From positions 1,736,001 to 1,800,000 of the forward strand of contig JASCNX010000001.1 in the NCBI GenBank assembly GCA_029968055.1: a DNA stretch of 64,000 nt. Reading direction: 5' to 3'. Both the position numbers and the translations under genes were made by a program. Each line of letters opens with the position of its first letter. Position 1 is the first letter of the stretch. Shown piece by piece: positions 7,666 to 18,234 of the stretch. The DNA is from Xenophilus aerolatus (GTDB lineage Bacteria; Pseudomonadota; Gammaproteobacteria; Burkholderiales; Burkholderiaceae_C). The notes below the pieces were generated by a model. That model saw only the letters and a program-made list of their open reading frames with translations, had not been told where the DNA came from and searched no databases.

Positions 7666-8954
7666 CAGAAGTGCGTGGTGATCGCGTCCACCACGGTGTA
7701 ATTGGCGTCGACCACCGGCATCCAGCGCCACTTGTCGAAGGTGGTGCAGGGATGCGAGATGCCCAGGCCCACGCGCTCGCCCACCACCGGGGCGCTCGCT
7801 TCGTCCGCTTCTTCCCAGCGCAGGTAGGCATGCTGGTCGTTGAGGGCGGTGATCTGCCAGCTGCCGGGCACGGCCTGCGCCACCGTGGCGCCGCGTGCCG
7901 CACGGGCTATGGGAATGGGCAGCGACAGGTCGAAGGAGATGTCGCGCCGGCCCACGGTGAGGATGGCCAGCCGCGGCTCGGGCCGCGACTGCACGGCGGC
8001 CCAGACCTCCATGGCCGGCTGCAGGCCTTCGCCGCAATCGCAGCCCAGGCGCCGGTTCACGGCATCGACCATGCGGGTGTAGAAGCCGTGGTCGTGCGTC
8101 ACGTAGCAGCCCGAGCGCAGCAGGCCGCGCACCGGCCGGCCCAGCACCGGGCGCAGGCGGCCGGCCACCAGGTCGAAGATGGCGGAGCCGCCGGCGGAGA
8201 ACAGCAGTTCGTCGGCCTCGAACAGACGCTCGGCCACGCAGGCCTCGGCCACGGCCTGCACACGGTCCATGAGCGCTGTGGCGTAGGCGGCGTCGGGGCC
8301 GTCCTGGCCGGTGGCGCCCTGGCCTTCGTAGCACTCGATGCCCACCAGCCGCGCGGCCGGGCTGTCGTACACGGCGCGGGCCAGGGCCAGCGCGTCCTCG
8401 TGGGTGCGGCAGCCGGTGCGGCCGCCATCGACGCCGATCTCCAGCATCACCTCGAAGGGCCGTGCGCCGGTATGGCGGGCGGCCCAGCCGGCGATGAGCG
8501 CAAGCTGCGCCTGCGAGTCGACCAGAAACACCACGCGCAGGCCGGCATGCGCCGCCTGCAGCTGCTGGATGCCGGCCAGGTCCTCGTCCTGCACCACCTG
8601 GTTGGCGATGAGGGCGTTGCGCACGCCCGCTGCCGCGCCGATGGCCAGTTGTGCCACGTTGGCGAAGGTGATGCCCCAGGCGCCGGCATCGAGCTGGCGG
8701 GCGAAGAGCTGCGGCGACATGGTGGTCTTGCCGTGCGGCGCCATGTCGATGCCCTGCCCCTGCGCATAGCGCTGCATCCAGGCCAGGTTGTGGGCGAGCT
8801 GCTCGCGCTTGATCAGCGCCAGCGGCAGCGGCAGGTCGCCGGCCAGCACGTTCCAGCCGGCACTGCCGACGCGGCTGCGCGGGCGCGGCGCCTGGGTGCG
8901 GGGATAGCCCTTGTAGGTGCCGTCGAGAAGGGGGTCGGTCAGGTCGGTCGTCAT
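7665..8954 (-). CDS. PLP-dependent amino acid deaminase, D-serine dehydratase / D-threonine aldolase-like
   Basis: A 429-residue fold-type III PLP enzyme. The PLP lysine is Lys76 in MAPHGKTTM within an alanine-racemase-like barrel, and the C-terminal domain ends with the metal-binding motif GISHPCTTFDKW found in eukaryote-type D-serine dehydratases and D-threonine aldolases. Such enzymes deaminate D-serine or D-threonine to 2-oxo acids through a reactive enamine. The gene sits inside the operon between the ABC ATPase and the RpiR regulator (1-base overlap). The divergent RidA protein would remove the enamine. Whether it is a dehydratase or an aldolase cannot be settled from sequence. Confidence 0.85.
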   Translation of the reverse strand: MTTDLTDPLLDGTYKGYPRTQAPRPRSRVGSAGWNVLAGDLPLPLALIKREQLAHNLAWMQRYAQGQGIDMAPHGKTTMSPQLFARQLDAGAWGITFANVAQLAIGAAAGVRNALIANQVVQDEDLAGIQQLQAAHAGLRVVFLVDSQAQLALIAGWAARHTGARPFEVMLEIGVDGGRTGCRTHEDALALARAVYDSPAARLVGIECYEGQGATGQDGPDAAYATALMDRVQAVAEACVAERLFEADELLFSAGGSAIFDLVAGRLRPVLGRPVRGLLRSGCYVTHDHGFYTRMVDAVNRRLGCDCGEGLQPAMEVWAAVQSRPEPRLAILTVGRRDISFDLSLPIPIARAARGATVAQAVPGSWQITALNDQHAYLRWEEADEASAPVVGERVGLGISHPCTTFDKWRWMPVVDANYTVVDAITTHF

Positions 8955-9001
8955 GGCGAACGGGAATGCGGAACGAATGAGGAGTGGAAAGCGATTGCCG
9001 C

Positions 9002-10897
<1,896 letters not shown>

Positions 10898-10899
10898 GC

Positions 10900-11733
10900 T
10901 CAGGCGGCCTTCTTGAGTTTGGGGTCGAGCAGATCGCGCACGCCATCGCCCAGCAGCTGCAGCGACAGCGCCGTGAAGATGATGGCCAGGCCCGGGAACA
11001 GCACCACCCAGAAGGCCCGGTCGGCGTACTGCTGGCTGCCGGCGACCATCGTGCCCCAGGTGGGAATCTCCGGCGGCACGCCCACGCCCAGGAAGGACAG
11101 CCCCGCCTCCGCCAGGATGGCATAGGCGAAGATGAAGGAGCCCTGCACCAGGATCGGCGACAGCAGGTTGGGCAGCACGTGGTGCCAGAGGATGTGCGGC
11201 GTGCGGGCGCCGATGGCGCGCGCGGCCTCCACGAACAGCAGCTCGCGCACCACCAGCGTGGAGGCGCGCACCACCCGCGCCACGCGCGGCGTGTAGACCA
11301 GCACCAGCGCCAGCACCACGTTGGCGAGCGAGGGGCCGAGGATGGCCACCAGCGCGATGGCCAGCAGGATGTCGGGGAAGGACATCATGGCGTCCACCAC
11401 GCGGCTGAGCGGCGCGTCGAGCTTGCGGAAGAAGCCCGCCAGCAGCCCGACGAGCGTGCCCAAAACGATGGCGCCCGCGGCCGTGAGCGCCGCGATGGCC
11501 AGCGAATAGCGTGCGCCATGGATGACGCGCGAATACAGGTCGCGGCCCAGCTCGTCGGTGCCCATCAGGTGGACACCGCTCGGCGGCTTGAGGCGGTCGA
11601 GCACCGCAGTGTCGTTCGGGTCCGCGCTGGCGAACACCGAGGCGCCCAGGGCCAGCACCACCGTGGCCAGCAGCACGACGGCGGCCAGCAGCACGATGCG
11701 GCGGCGGAAGAGCCGGGAGAGAAGCGCACCCAT
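10900..11733 (-). CDS. Peptide ABC transporter permease, DppC type
   Basis: A 277-residue inner-membrane permease with an N-terminal helix, the DppC-type segment [12 protein letters not shown], and a binding-protein-dependent transport core of about five helices. The coupling-loop region reads [23 protein letters not shown]. It pairs with the DppB-type permease (4-base gap) to form the channel. Length and organisation are normal for the family. Confidence 0.92.
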   Translation of the reverse strand: MGALLSRLFRRRIVLLAAVVLLATVVLALGASVFASADPNDTAVLDRLKPPSGVHLMGTDELGRDLYSRVIHGARYSLAIAALTAAGAIVLGTLVGLLAGFFRKLDAPLSRVVDAMMSFPDILLAIALVAILGPSLANVVLALVLVYTPRVARVVRASTLVVRELLFVEAARAIGARTPHILWHHVLPNLLSPILVQGSFIFAYAILAEAGLSFLGVGVPPEIPTWGTMVAGSQQYADRAFWVVLFPGLAIIFTALSLQLLGDGVRDLLDPKLKKAA

Positions 11734-11737
11734 GGCT

Positions 11738-12679
11738 TCAGACCTTCACGCGCGGATCGACCACCGCATAGAGCATGTCGATCGCGAAGTTGATGAACAC
11801 GTAGATGGCGGCGATGACCAGCAGCGCGCCCTGGATGACCGGATAGTCGCGCCGCAGCACGGCATTGACCACGAGGTTGCCCACGCCCGGCAGGCCGAAC
11901 ACCGTCTCGGTGACGACGGCGCCGCCGATCATGAGCGCGGCCGTCAGGCCCACCACGGTGACGATGGGCACCAGCGCATTGCGCAGCGCATGCTTGAGCA
12001 CCACGACCACTTCGCGCAGGCCCTTGGCGCGGGCGGTGCGCACGTAGTCCTCACCCAGCACATCGAGCATGCTGGCGCGGGTGAAGCGGGTGATGAGGGC
12101 CGAGTTGAGCAGGCCCAGCACCACGGCCGGCAATACCAGCGCATGCAGCCGCTCGGCCAGCGGTGCGCCGGGGTCGCCGTAGCCGGAGACGGGGAACCAG
12201 CCCAGCTTCACCGCGAAGAGCTGGATCAGCACGATCCCCAGCCAGAAGCTGGGCACGCTCGCGCCCAGCATGGCGACGCCGGTGAAGGCCTGGTCCACTG
12301 CCTTGCCGCGGAACACCGCCGACACGATGCCGCACGGAATGCCGATCAGCGCCGCCAACCCCACGGCCATGAGCGTGAGCAGGGCGGTGGGTTCGGCCCG
12401 CTCGGCCAGGGCCTGCGTCACCGGCCGCTGCAGGAAGATGGAATCGCCCAGGTTGCCGTGCAGCACCTCGCGCAGCCAGTAGCCGAACTGCACCGGCAGC
12501 GGCTTGTCCAGCCCGTACTGCTGCTGCACGCGGGCGATGTCGGCCGCCGTGGCCTGGTCGCCCAGCAGCACGGCCACCGGGTCTCCCGAGGCGGCGCGCG
12601 TGAGCACGAAGACCAGCACGGCTACGAGGGCCAGCACGGCCAGCATGCCCAGGGCCTTGGAAAGGATGAAACGGTGCAC
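11738..12679 (-). CDS. Peptide ABC transporter permease, DppB type
   Basis: A 313-residue permease with the first membrane helix at residues 9-30, the DppB-type motif YGLDKPLPVQFGYWL in the periplasmic loop, and the coupling motif DYVRTARAKGLREVVVVLKHALRNAL. It forms the translocation pore with the DppC-type partner. The gene follows the binding-protein gene by 21 bases and precedes the second permease by 4 bases, so all transporter genes belong to one transcript. Confidence 0.92.
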   Translation of the reverse strand: MHRFILSKALGMLAVLALVAVLVFVLTRAASGDPVAVLLGDQATAADIARVQQQYGLDKPLPVQFGYWLREVLHGNLGDSIFLQRPVTQALAERAEPTALLTLMAVGLAALIGIPCGIVSAVFRGKAVDQAFTGVAMLGASVPSFWLGIVLIQLFAVKLGWFPVSGYGDPGAPLAERLHALVLPAVVLGLLNSALITRFTRASMLDVLGEDYVRTARAKGLREVVVVLKHALRNALVPIVTVVGLTAALMIGGAVVTETVFGLPGVGNLVVNAVLRRDYPVIQGALLVIAAIYVFINFAIDMLYAVVDPRVKV

Positions 12680-12700
12680 GCGCGCGGCTTTCTGCAGGGC

Positions 12701-14287
12701 TTACTTGACCTTCACGTTCCAGAAGAAGGGCCAGGTGGCGGGGGTGTAGCCCTCGAGCGCCGGGCTCTTTGCCGACAGGCCGCTGAACTTGCCGACGTTC
12801 ACGTACGGCACCTCGTCGTAGACCGTCTGCTGCACCTTGCCCCACAGCGCGCCGCGCTTGGCCGGGTCGGGCTCGGCGTTGAACGCGGCCAGCACCGACT
12901 GCTTGGCCGGCGTGTCCCACCAGCCCGGGGCGCCGTCGCCCAGCTGCGGCGGCGACAGCATGGGCTCGGGGAACTGGCCGGAGTGGGTCACGTAGACGTC
13001 CCACAGCTTGGAATCGTTGCGGCGCTGCACCAGCGTGGCCCAGTCGACCACGTTCAGCTCCACCTTGAAGCCGGCGCGCTTGAGCTGCTCGGCCATGAGC
13101 AGCGCCATGTTGTAGTGGAAGTCGTACTGGCGGCTGGTGAGCACGCGGATCGGCTCGCCCTTGTAGCCGGCCTTGGCCGCCTGCTCCTTGGACTTGGGCG
13201 CGTTGCGCAGGTTGTAGAGCTCGGTGCCGGCCGTCGCGTAGAAGGGCGAGCCCTTGGGGAAGTGGTTGCCCTCGGCGGTGAAGAAGCGGGTGTCACCGAA
13301 GCCGGCGGCAAGCATCTCGCCCTCGCCCAGGGCGGTCTGCACCGCCTGGCGCAGCGGCTGGCTGGCCATCACGCCTTCCTTGGTGTTGAACACCAGGTAG
13401 GGGAAGCCGAAGGCCGGCGTCATGACCGGCACCGTCTTGCCGGCGGCCTTCTCCAGGCGCGGCAGGGCCTCGGTGGGCAGCAGGTCGGCAAAGTCGTACT
13501 GGCCGGCCAGCGCGCCTTCGACGCGGGTGTTGGCATTGGGCACGGGCACGAAGCGCAGCTCGCGGATGAGCGCCTCGCGCTTGCCGCCATAACCGTTGGC
13601 CGCCTCCTTGCGGGCGCTGTACTTGTCGAAGCGCTCCAGCAGCAGGTACTGGTCGGGCCTACGCTCCTTGAACTTGTAAGGGCCGGTGCCCACGAAGTCC
13701 TTCAGCGGCGTGGCGATGGAATCCTTGGCCATGATGGCCGCCATGCCGCTGGGCAGGGCCAGTTGCGCGAGCAGCGGCGCATACGGCGCCGTGAGCGCGA
13801 CCTCGACCGTGCCGGGGCCCTTGGCCTGGAGGTGGGCCAGCTGCTTGCCCACTGCCTTGCCGCGCGGCGACTGCTCGATCCAGCGCTGCAGGCTGGCCAC
13901 CACGTCGTCGGCATTGAGTTCGCGGCCGTTGTGCAGCATCACGCCCTTGCGCAGGGCGATGGTGTAGACCTTGCCGTCGGCCGAGATCTTCGGCTGGCCC
14001 TCGGCCAGCATGGGCACCACGTTCCACTTGCCGTCGAAGGTGTAGAGCGTCTCGTAGACGTGCTGCATGATGGTGCCCACCAGGTCGGCGGTGGAGGCCA
14101 TCGGGTCCAGCGTCTGCGGCTCGGCGACCATGGCGAGCGTCGCATGGTCGCGCCCGGCGGGCTGGGCCAGCACCACACCGGCACAGGGCAGCAGGCAGGC
14201 GGCGGCCAGGAGGCTGCGGCGCGCCAGGCGCAGGCCGAATCGGGCGGCGGGAACGGGGGCGGAAACGGGGGCAGGACGGTGGGGCAT
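12701..14287 (-). CDS. Peptide ABC transporter substrate-binding protein, DppA/OppA type (SBP family 5)
   Basis: A 528-residue periplasmic binding protein with a long basic signal peptide (about residues 1-37, cleaved after LAQ). The family-5 features AEPQTLDPMASTADL, RKGVMLHNGRELNADDVVASLQRW and VGTGPYKFKERR follow. The ATG at 14287 was chosen because AGGAG lies directly upstream; a longer frame has no such signal. It is the first gene of the operon and defines the transporter's specificity. The downstream deacylase and D-amino acid enzyme suggest peptides or N-acyl compounds carrying D-amino acids. This specificity is inferred only from context. Confidence 0.9.
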   Translation of the reverse strand: MPHRPAPVSAPVPAARFGLRLARRSLLAAACLLPCAGVVLAQPAGRDHATLAMVAEPQTLDPMASTADLVGTIMQHVYETLYTFDGKWNVVPMLAEGQPKISADGKVYTIALRKGVMLHNGRELNADDVVASLQRWIEQSPRGKAVGKQLAHLQAKGPGTVEVALTAPYAPLLAQLALPSGMAAIMAKDSIATPLKDFVGTGPYKFKERRPDQYLLLERFDKYSARKEAANGYGGKREALIRELRFVPVPNANTRVEGALAGQYDFADLLPTEALPRLEKAAGKTVPVMTPAFGFPYLVFNTKEGVMASQPLRQAVQTALGEGEMLAAGFGDTRFFTAEGNHFPKGSPFYATAGTELYNLRNAPKSKEQAAKAGYKGEPIRVLTSRQYDFHYNMALLMAEQLKRAGFKVELNVVDWATLVQRRNDSKLWDVYVTHSGQFPEPMLSPPQLGDGAPGWWDTPAKQSVLAAFNAEPDPAKRGALWGKVQQTVYDEVPYVNVGKFSGLSAKSPALEGYTPATWPFFWNVKVK

Positions 14288-14321
14288 CGGAACTCCTCGA
14301 TCGGTGCATGCACCAAGAAAG

Positions 14322-14336
14322 TGAAAGTTTTTTTCA
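14322..14336. promoter_or_regulatory. Candidate RpiR operator, site 1 (TGAAA-N5-TTTCA)
   Basis: An interrupted palindrome 35 bases upstream of the binding-protein start. Its half-sites are the same as in a second copy at 14396-14410, with a 74-base separation close to seven helical turns. RpiR-family regulators often bind A/T-rich inverted repeats of this shape. The cognate regulator is probably the one encoded at 6700-7665. Confidence 0.5.
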
Positions 14337-14394
14337 GCTGCAGCGCAGATTAGCGGCAACATGCAGCATCCATGCCAGTATTAACCCCAGTTAG

Positions 14395-14411
14395 TTGAAA
14401 TGTAATTTCAA
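14395..14411. promoter_or_regulatory. Candidate RpiR operator, site 2 (TTGAAAT-N3-ATTTCAA)
   Basis: A 17-base palindrome, perfect except for its 3-base centre, 45 bases upstream of the ridA start. It is the only strongly AT-rich symmetric element in this gap. Its TTGAAA could double as a -35 box with TAAACT (14420-14425) as a weak -10 at 19 bases. Confidence 0.6.
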
Positions 14412-14455
14412 TCCGAGCCTAAACTGCCGGCTTGTTCTTGAAAGGAATTTCTTCC

Positions 14456-14845
14456 ATGCCGCTCGAATACCTCGGCCTGCCGCCCGTCGCTTCCGACCGC
14501 CAGGCGCGTCCCCTGTCGCCCGCCGTGCGCGCCGGCGATTTCGTCTACGTCTCCGGCCAGGTGCCTGTCAATGACGAGGGCGAACTCGTGGCAGGCGGCA
14601 TCGAGACCCAGACCCGCCAGGTGATGGACAACATCCGCGCCGCGCTGGCGCTGGCCGGCGCGGGCTTCGAGGATGTGTGCAAATGCACCGTGTGGCTTCA
14701 GGACGCGCGCGACTTCGGTGCCTTCAACCGCGTCTACATGGGCTACTTCCCCGACGGAAAGCCCGCCCGCTCGACCACCGAGGCGCGCTTGATGATCGAC
14801 GCCAAGGTCGAGATCGACGTCATCGCGTACAAGCCGCGCGGCTGA
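14456..14845 (+). CDS. RidA-family enamine/imine deaminase
   Basis: A 129-residue RidA (YjgF/UK114) protein. These trimers hydrolyse reactive enamines such as 2-aminoacrylate released by PLP-dependent dehydratases. The family segments GDFVYVSGQVPVN, QTRQVMDNIRAALALAGA and CKCTVWLQD are visible, and the catalytic-site Arg is in KPARSTTEA. The ATG at 14456 follows AAAGGAAT. It is divergent from the D-amino acid operon, whose PLP enzyme would make the enamine, so a detoxifying role in that pathway is likely. A second RidA paralogue lies at 48822-49175. Confidence 0.9.
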   Translation: MPLEYLGLPPVASDRQARPLSPAVRAGDFVYVSGQVPVNDEGELVAGGIETQTRQVMDNIRAALALAGAGFEDVCKCTVWLQDARDFGAFNRVYMGYFPDGKPARSTTEARLMIDAKVEIDVIAYKPRG

Positions 14846-14852
14846 GCGCCAG

Positions 14853-15416
14853 CTACCCCGCGGCGCGCGCGCGCCACAGGGCCTCGGCGCGCGCGAGGTC
14901 GTCCAGCGTGTCGATGTCGGTGACGGTGCCGACGTCCTCCGTCTCGACGAAGGCCACCGAGTTCTTGGCGATCTGCGCCCGCAGGACGGGCGCTGCGCCC
15001 TGATGGCCTTCCAGGGCCAGCAGCGCGTCGCGGCAGGCGGGCCCGAAACCCACCGGGTGGCCGCGCTGGCCCGCATGCACGGGCTGGGCCACCGTCACGC
15101 CCTCGCGCGCGAGCGCGTCGGCCACCTGGCGCAGCGTATCGGGCTCGACCAGCGGCAGGTCGGCCGGCAGCACCAGCCAGCCGGGGGCTTGCGCCGTCGC
15201 GCGCACGGCCGCGGCGATGGAGTCGCCCATGCCCGGGTGGCCCGCGTCCTCCACATGCCACGGCAGGCCGCTGGCCTGCACGGCCGCCAGGGTGTGCGCC
15301 ATCACCGGCCGGTCACCCAGCATGGCCTGCAGCTTGTGCACCGTGCCACCGGAGGCGCGGAAGCGCTCGCCCCGGCCGGAGGCCAGCACCAGCACGACGG
15401 GGAGCGCGCGCGTCAT
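14853..15416 (-). CDS. MobA-like nucleotidyltransferase (molybdenum cofactor cytidylyl/guanylyltransferase family)
   Basis: A 187-residue NTP-transferase-fold protein. The nucleotide-binding signature is VLVLASGRGERFRASGG near the N-terminus, and the metal-binding Asp lies in LPADLPLVEPDTL. The later RGHPVGFG motif is typical of MocA-type cytidylyltransferases, which attach CMP to molybdopterin. No xanthine-dehydrogenase-type genes are nearby, so the substrate is uncertain. The start ATG overlaps the stop of the upstream bestrophin gene by four bases, which supports translational coupling. Confidence 0.78.
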   Translation of the reverse strand: MTRALPVVLVLASGRGERFRASGGTVHKLQAMLGDRPVMAHTLAAVQASGLPWHVEDAGHPGMGDSIAAAVRATAQAPGWLVLPADLPLVEPDTLRQVADALAREGVTVAQPVHAGQRGHPVGFGPACRDALLALEGHQGAAPVLRAQIAKNSVAFVETEDVGTVTDIDTLDDLARAEALWRARAAG

Positions 15417-16324
15417 GTGAGGACGAAGTTCCGCGGCTGGGGCTGCGGCGGCCAGTCGGTGTCGCCCAGGCTCTCGCGCAGCGAGGTCTCGATGGTCCAG
15501 CAGATGGCGTCGAGCGCGAGGTCGTTGGGCGCATCGCCGAAGGGCTCCTCGATCTCGTGGCCCAGCGCCTCCAGCGCGAAGAAGGTGTAGGCCACCAGGG
15601 TCACGATGACCGGCGTCATCGGCCCGATCGAATCGACCAGGCCGAAAGGCAGCAGCAGGCAGTACAGGTAGATGGTGCGGTGGATGATGACGCTGTAGGT
15701 AAAGGGGATCGGCGTGCTGGCCAGTCGCTCGCAGCCGCCCACGGCGGTGCCGATCCGGTCGAGCGGCCGCTCCAGTGCCGGCACGATGGCCGGGTCGATG
15801 CGGCCCTGCTGGCGCAGGTCGCGCAGCCACTCGCCGGCCATCTGCAGCAACATCGCCGGCCGGTAGCGCGCGGCCATCACGCGTGCGGCCTCGGTGGGCG
15901 GCAGCAGGCGCGCCAGGTCGGCCGCCGGGTCGCTGCCGCGCAGCTGGTGGCGCAGCGCATGCACCAGCGCCATGAGCCGCAGGGCCAGCACCCGCGCGTC
16001 GCCACCGCCCTCCACCAGCGTGAGTGCCTGCCGCACGGCCGCGCGGCACTCGATCAGCAGGGTGCCCCACAGCACGCGGGCTTCCCACCAACGGCTGTAG
16101 CTGGTGCTGTTGCGAAAGCCCAGGAAGATCGCCAGCGTGAGCCCGATCAGCGAGAAGGGCACGAAGTTCATCGGCACCTTCCAGCGCAGCACCTGGCCGT
16201 GCAGCACGGTGACGACGACGGCCAAGGCAAGCGTCACGGCCAGTTGCGGCAGGATCTGCGCAAGGATCGAGCCGCGCCAGACGAAGAGCAGGCGCAGCCA
16301 GTGCGGGCGGGGGCGGACGATCAT
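15413..16324 (-). CDS. Bestrophin-family membrane protein (UPF0187)
   Basis: A 303-residue inner-membrane protein of the bacterial bestrophin family, which forms pentameric ion channels. The start [19 protein letters not shown] is characteristic, followed by [20 protein letters not shown], which lines the pore entry in homologues, and four hydrophobic regions. The start at 16324 was preferred over an ATG nine codons upstream because homologues begin with MIVR-like sequence. It is the upstream partner of the MobA-like gene (4-base overlap). Its ion selectivity cannot be read from the sequence. Confidence 0.85.
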   Translation of the reverse strand: MIVRPRPHWLRLLFVWRGSILAQILPQLAVTLALAVVVTVLHGQVLRWKVPMNFVPFSLIGLTLAIFLGFRNSTSYSRWWEARVLWGTLLIECRAAVRQALTLVEGGGDARVLALRLMALVHALRHQLRGSDPAADLARLLPPTEAARVMAARYRPAMLLQMAGEWLRDLRQQGRIDPAIVPALERPLDRIGTAVGGCERLASTPIPFTYSVIIHRTIYLYCLLLPFGLVDSIGPMTPVIVTLVAYTFFALEALGHEIEEPFGDAPNDLALDAICWTIETSLRESLGDTDWPPQPQPRNFVLT

Positions 16325-16380
16325 GGGCCGATGGATGTTACGCGGCGGCACGCCGCAGGCGCAGCCCGCACAATGGCGCC

Positions 16381-17028
16381 ATGAGCGATCTGCAGAATTC
16401 CCTGGCCGCGCTGCGCAAGAGCTACGAGCGCGCCGAACTCGGCGAGCGCCACAGTGCCGCCGACCCGCTGGACCAGTTCGAGCGCTGGCTCGGCGAGGCC
16501 GTGAGCGCCCAGGTGCCCGAACCCAACGCCATGACCTTGGCCACCGTCGGCAGCGACCTGCGGCCTTCGACGCGCATCGTGCTCATCAAGGGCTACGACG
16601 CGCGCGGCATCGTCTGGTACACCAACTACGACAGCCGCAAGGGGCAGGAACTGGCGGGCAACCCCTTCGCGGCGCTGCAGTTCCACTGGGTCGAGCTCGA
16701 GCGCGTGGTGCGCATCGAAGGCCGCGTCGAGAAGGCCGGCGCCGAGGAGAGCGACGCCTACTTCGCCAGCCGCCCGCTCGACTCGCGCATCGGCGCATGG
16801 GCCAGCCCGCAGAGCCAGGTCATCCCGGGGCGCGAGACGCTGGTCAAGAACGCCGCCCTCTACGGCGCGAAGTTTCTGCTTGCGCCGCCGCGCCCGCCGC
16901 ACTGGGGTGGCTACCGCCTGGTGCCCGACCGCTGGGAGTTCTGGCAGGGCCGCAAGAGCCGGCTGCACGACCGGCTGCGCTACCGGCGCGAGGACGGCAC
17001 GTGGCTCCGAGAACGCCTGGCACCGTGA
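16381..17028 (+). CDS. pdxH: Pyridoxamine 5'-phosphate oxidase
   Basis: A 215-residue FMN enzyme that oxidises pyridoxine or pyridoxamine 5'-phosphate to pyridoxal 5'-phosphate, the cofactor used by several enzymes in this window. Family features are [11 protein letters not shown] near the N-terminus, [26 protein letters not shown] (FMN site), and the C-terminal [20 protein letters not shown] and the final WLRERLAP. Length is normal. It is transcribed alone and ends in a hairpin that overlaps its stop codon. Confidence 0.96.
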   Translation: MSDLQNSLAALRKSYERAELGERHSAADPLDQFERWLGEAVSAQVPEPNAMTLATVGSDLRPSTRIVLIKGYDARGIVWYTNYDSRKGQELAGNPFAALQFHWVELERVVRIEGRVEKAGAEESDAYFASRPLDSRIGAWASPQSQVIPGRETLVKNAALYGAKFLLAPPRPPHWGGYRLVPDRWEFWQGRKSRLHDRLRYRREDGTWLRERLAP

Positions 17029-17055
17029 GCGCCGACGGGGCGCTATCGTTTTCTT
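17028..17055 (+). terminator. Intrinsic terminator of pdxH
   Basis: A 6-base stem (AGCGCC with GGCGCT, loop GACGG) beginning at the last base of the pdxH stop, followed by the T-rich tract ATCGTTTTCTT on the plus strand. Confidence 0.6.
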
Positions 17056-17105
17056 AGCACCTGGCGCCCGACCGGCGGCGCTGCAGGCACTTTTCGTTCA
17101 AGACT

Positions 17106-18074
17106 TCAGCCCGCAGCCAGCCTTGCCGCACCCGCCAGTGCGAGCGACACCGTGGCCAGCGCCAGCACGGTGGAAACCACCACGCTGGCCGTGACCAGTT
17201 CCTCGGCCACGCGGTAGCGCTGCGCGAACATGAACACGTTGGCGCCGATGGGCATGGCCGCAGCCACGACCATCACCGCCAGCGGCAGTCCGTGCACGCC
17301 CAGCAGGGTGCCGATGGCCAGCACGCCCACCGGATGGGCGACGTTCTTCACCAGCGCCTGCACCGTCGCGCCGCGCAGGTGCAGGCCGACCGGCGTCTGG
17401 GCGAGCGTGATGCCGACCAGCACCAGCGCGATCGGGCTGAAGGCCTGGCCGAGCAGCGCCAGCGGCTTGTCGATCACCTCGGGCAGCGTCCAGCCGGTCT
17501 GGGCGAAGGCCAGGCCGGCGATCACCGGCAGCACCACCGGGTGCAGGATCGCGTTGCGAAGCGCACGCCCCAGGGTGGCCGCGATGCGGCGGCGCCCGCC
17601 CCCGCCGGCGGCCTGCGCCTCGCGCGCCGTGGCCAGTTCCAGCACCACGGTGGCGCCGGTCAGCAGGATCAGGGAATGCAGCGACACCAGCGTCAGCAGC
17701 ACCACCATGCCGGGCGCGCCATACGCCAGGCCGATCAGCGGGATGCCGATCATCACCGTGTTGCTGTAGGTGTTGGCCAGCGCGAGCACGGCCGCCTCGC
17801 GGTTGAAGCCGCGCAGGGCCAGCGTGGCCGCATACAGCAGGCCGGCGGTGATGAAGTAGGCCGCCACCGGCCGCAGGCTGAGCTGCTGCACCTGCACCGC
17901 GCTCATCGAGCGGAACAGCAGCGCCGGCGCCAGCAGCAGGAAGATCAGGTTCGACAGCTCGCGCACCGCAGCGCCGCCGATCCAGCCGCGCCGACCCGCC
18001 ACCCACCCGACGGCGATGAGCAGGACGACGGGCAGGAGAGCGGTGACGACGGGCGAATTCACGGGCGCGAGCAT
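17106..18074 (-). CDS. AEC-family (auxin efflux carrier type) transporter
   Basis: A 322-residue membrane protein with about ten hydrophobic helices, of the AEC family that includes malonate and other organic-acid carriers. Recognisable stretches are ALANTYSNTVMIGIPLI, the conserved helix with the Asn/Gly break, and AAAMPIGANVFMFAQRY near the C-terminus. The ATG at 18074 was chosen because the frame upstream of it runs into the repeat cluster and would add a low-quality SFDRLRTG-type extension. No functionally linked gene is adjacent, so the substrate is unknown. Confidence 0.85.
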   Translation of the reverse strand: MLAPVNSPVVTALLPVVLLIAVGWVAGRRGWIGGAAVRELSNLIFLLLAPALLFRSMSAVQVQQLSLRPVAAYFITAGLLYAATLALRGFNREAAVLALANTYSNTVMIGIPLIGLAYGAPGMVVLLTLVSLHSLILLTGATVVLELATAREAQAAGGGGRRRIAATLGRALRNAILHPVVLPVIAGLAFAQTGWTLPEVIDKPLALLGQAFSPIALVLVGITLAQTPVGLHLRGATVQALVKNVAHPVGVLAIGTLLGVHGLPLAVMVVAAAMPIGANVFMFAQRYRVAEELVTASVVVSTVLALATVSLALAGAARLAAG

Positions 18075-18097
18075 ACCGGGCGGTAGCAGGCCCGCCT

Positions 18098-18212
18098 TGC
18101 CTGTCCTGAGCCTGTCGAAGGGGCCTGTCCCGAGCCTATCGAAGGGGCCTGTCCTGAGCCTGTCGAAGGATCGAAGCGCCACGCAGGACTTCGACAAGCT
18201 CAGGCCGAACGG
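18098..18212. repeat. Cluster of CTTCGACAGGCTCAGGACAGG repeats (three tandem, one inverted)
   Basis: Three direct units begin near 18100, 18124 and 18148, with an exact 24-base period and one or two substitutions in the middle unit. A fourth, inverted and longer unit (18188-18212) ends in CCGAACGG. Repeats with this core are scattered through many Burkholderiales genomes in intergenic DNA. Opposite orientation of units 3 and 4 lets the RNA fold into a long hairpin, so it may serve as a terminator or mRNA stabiliser downstream of the TonB receptor's promoter side or upstream of the AEC gene. Confidence 0.85.
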
Positions 18213-18234
18213 CTTCTAATATTTCACCGCGGCG

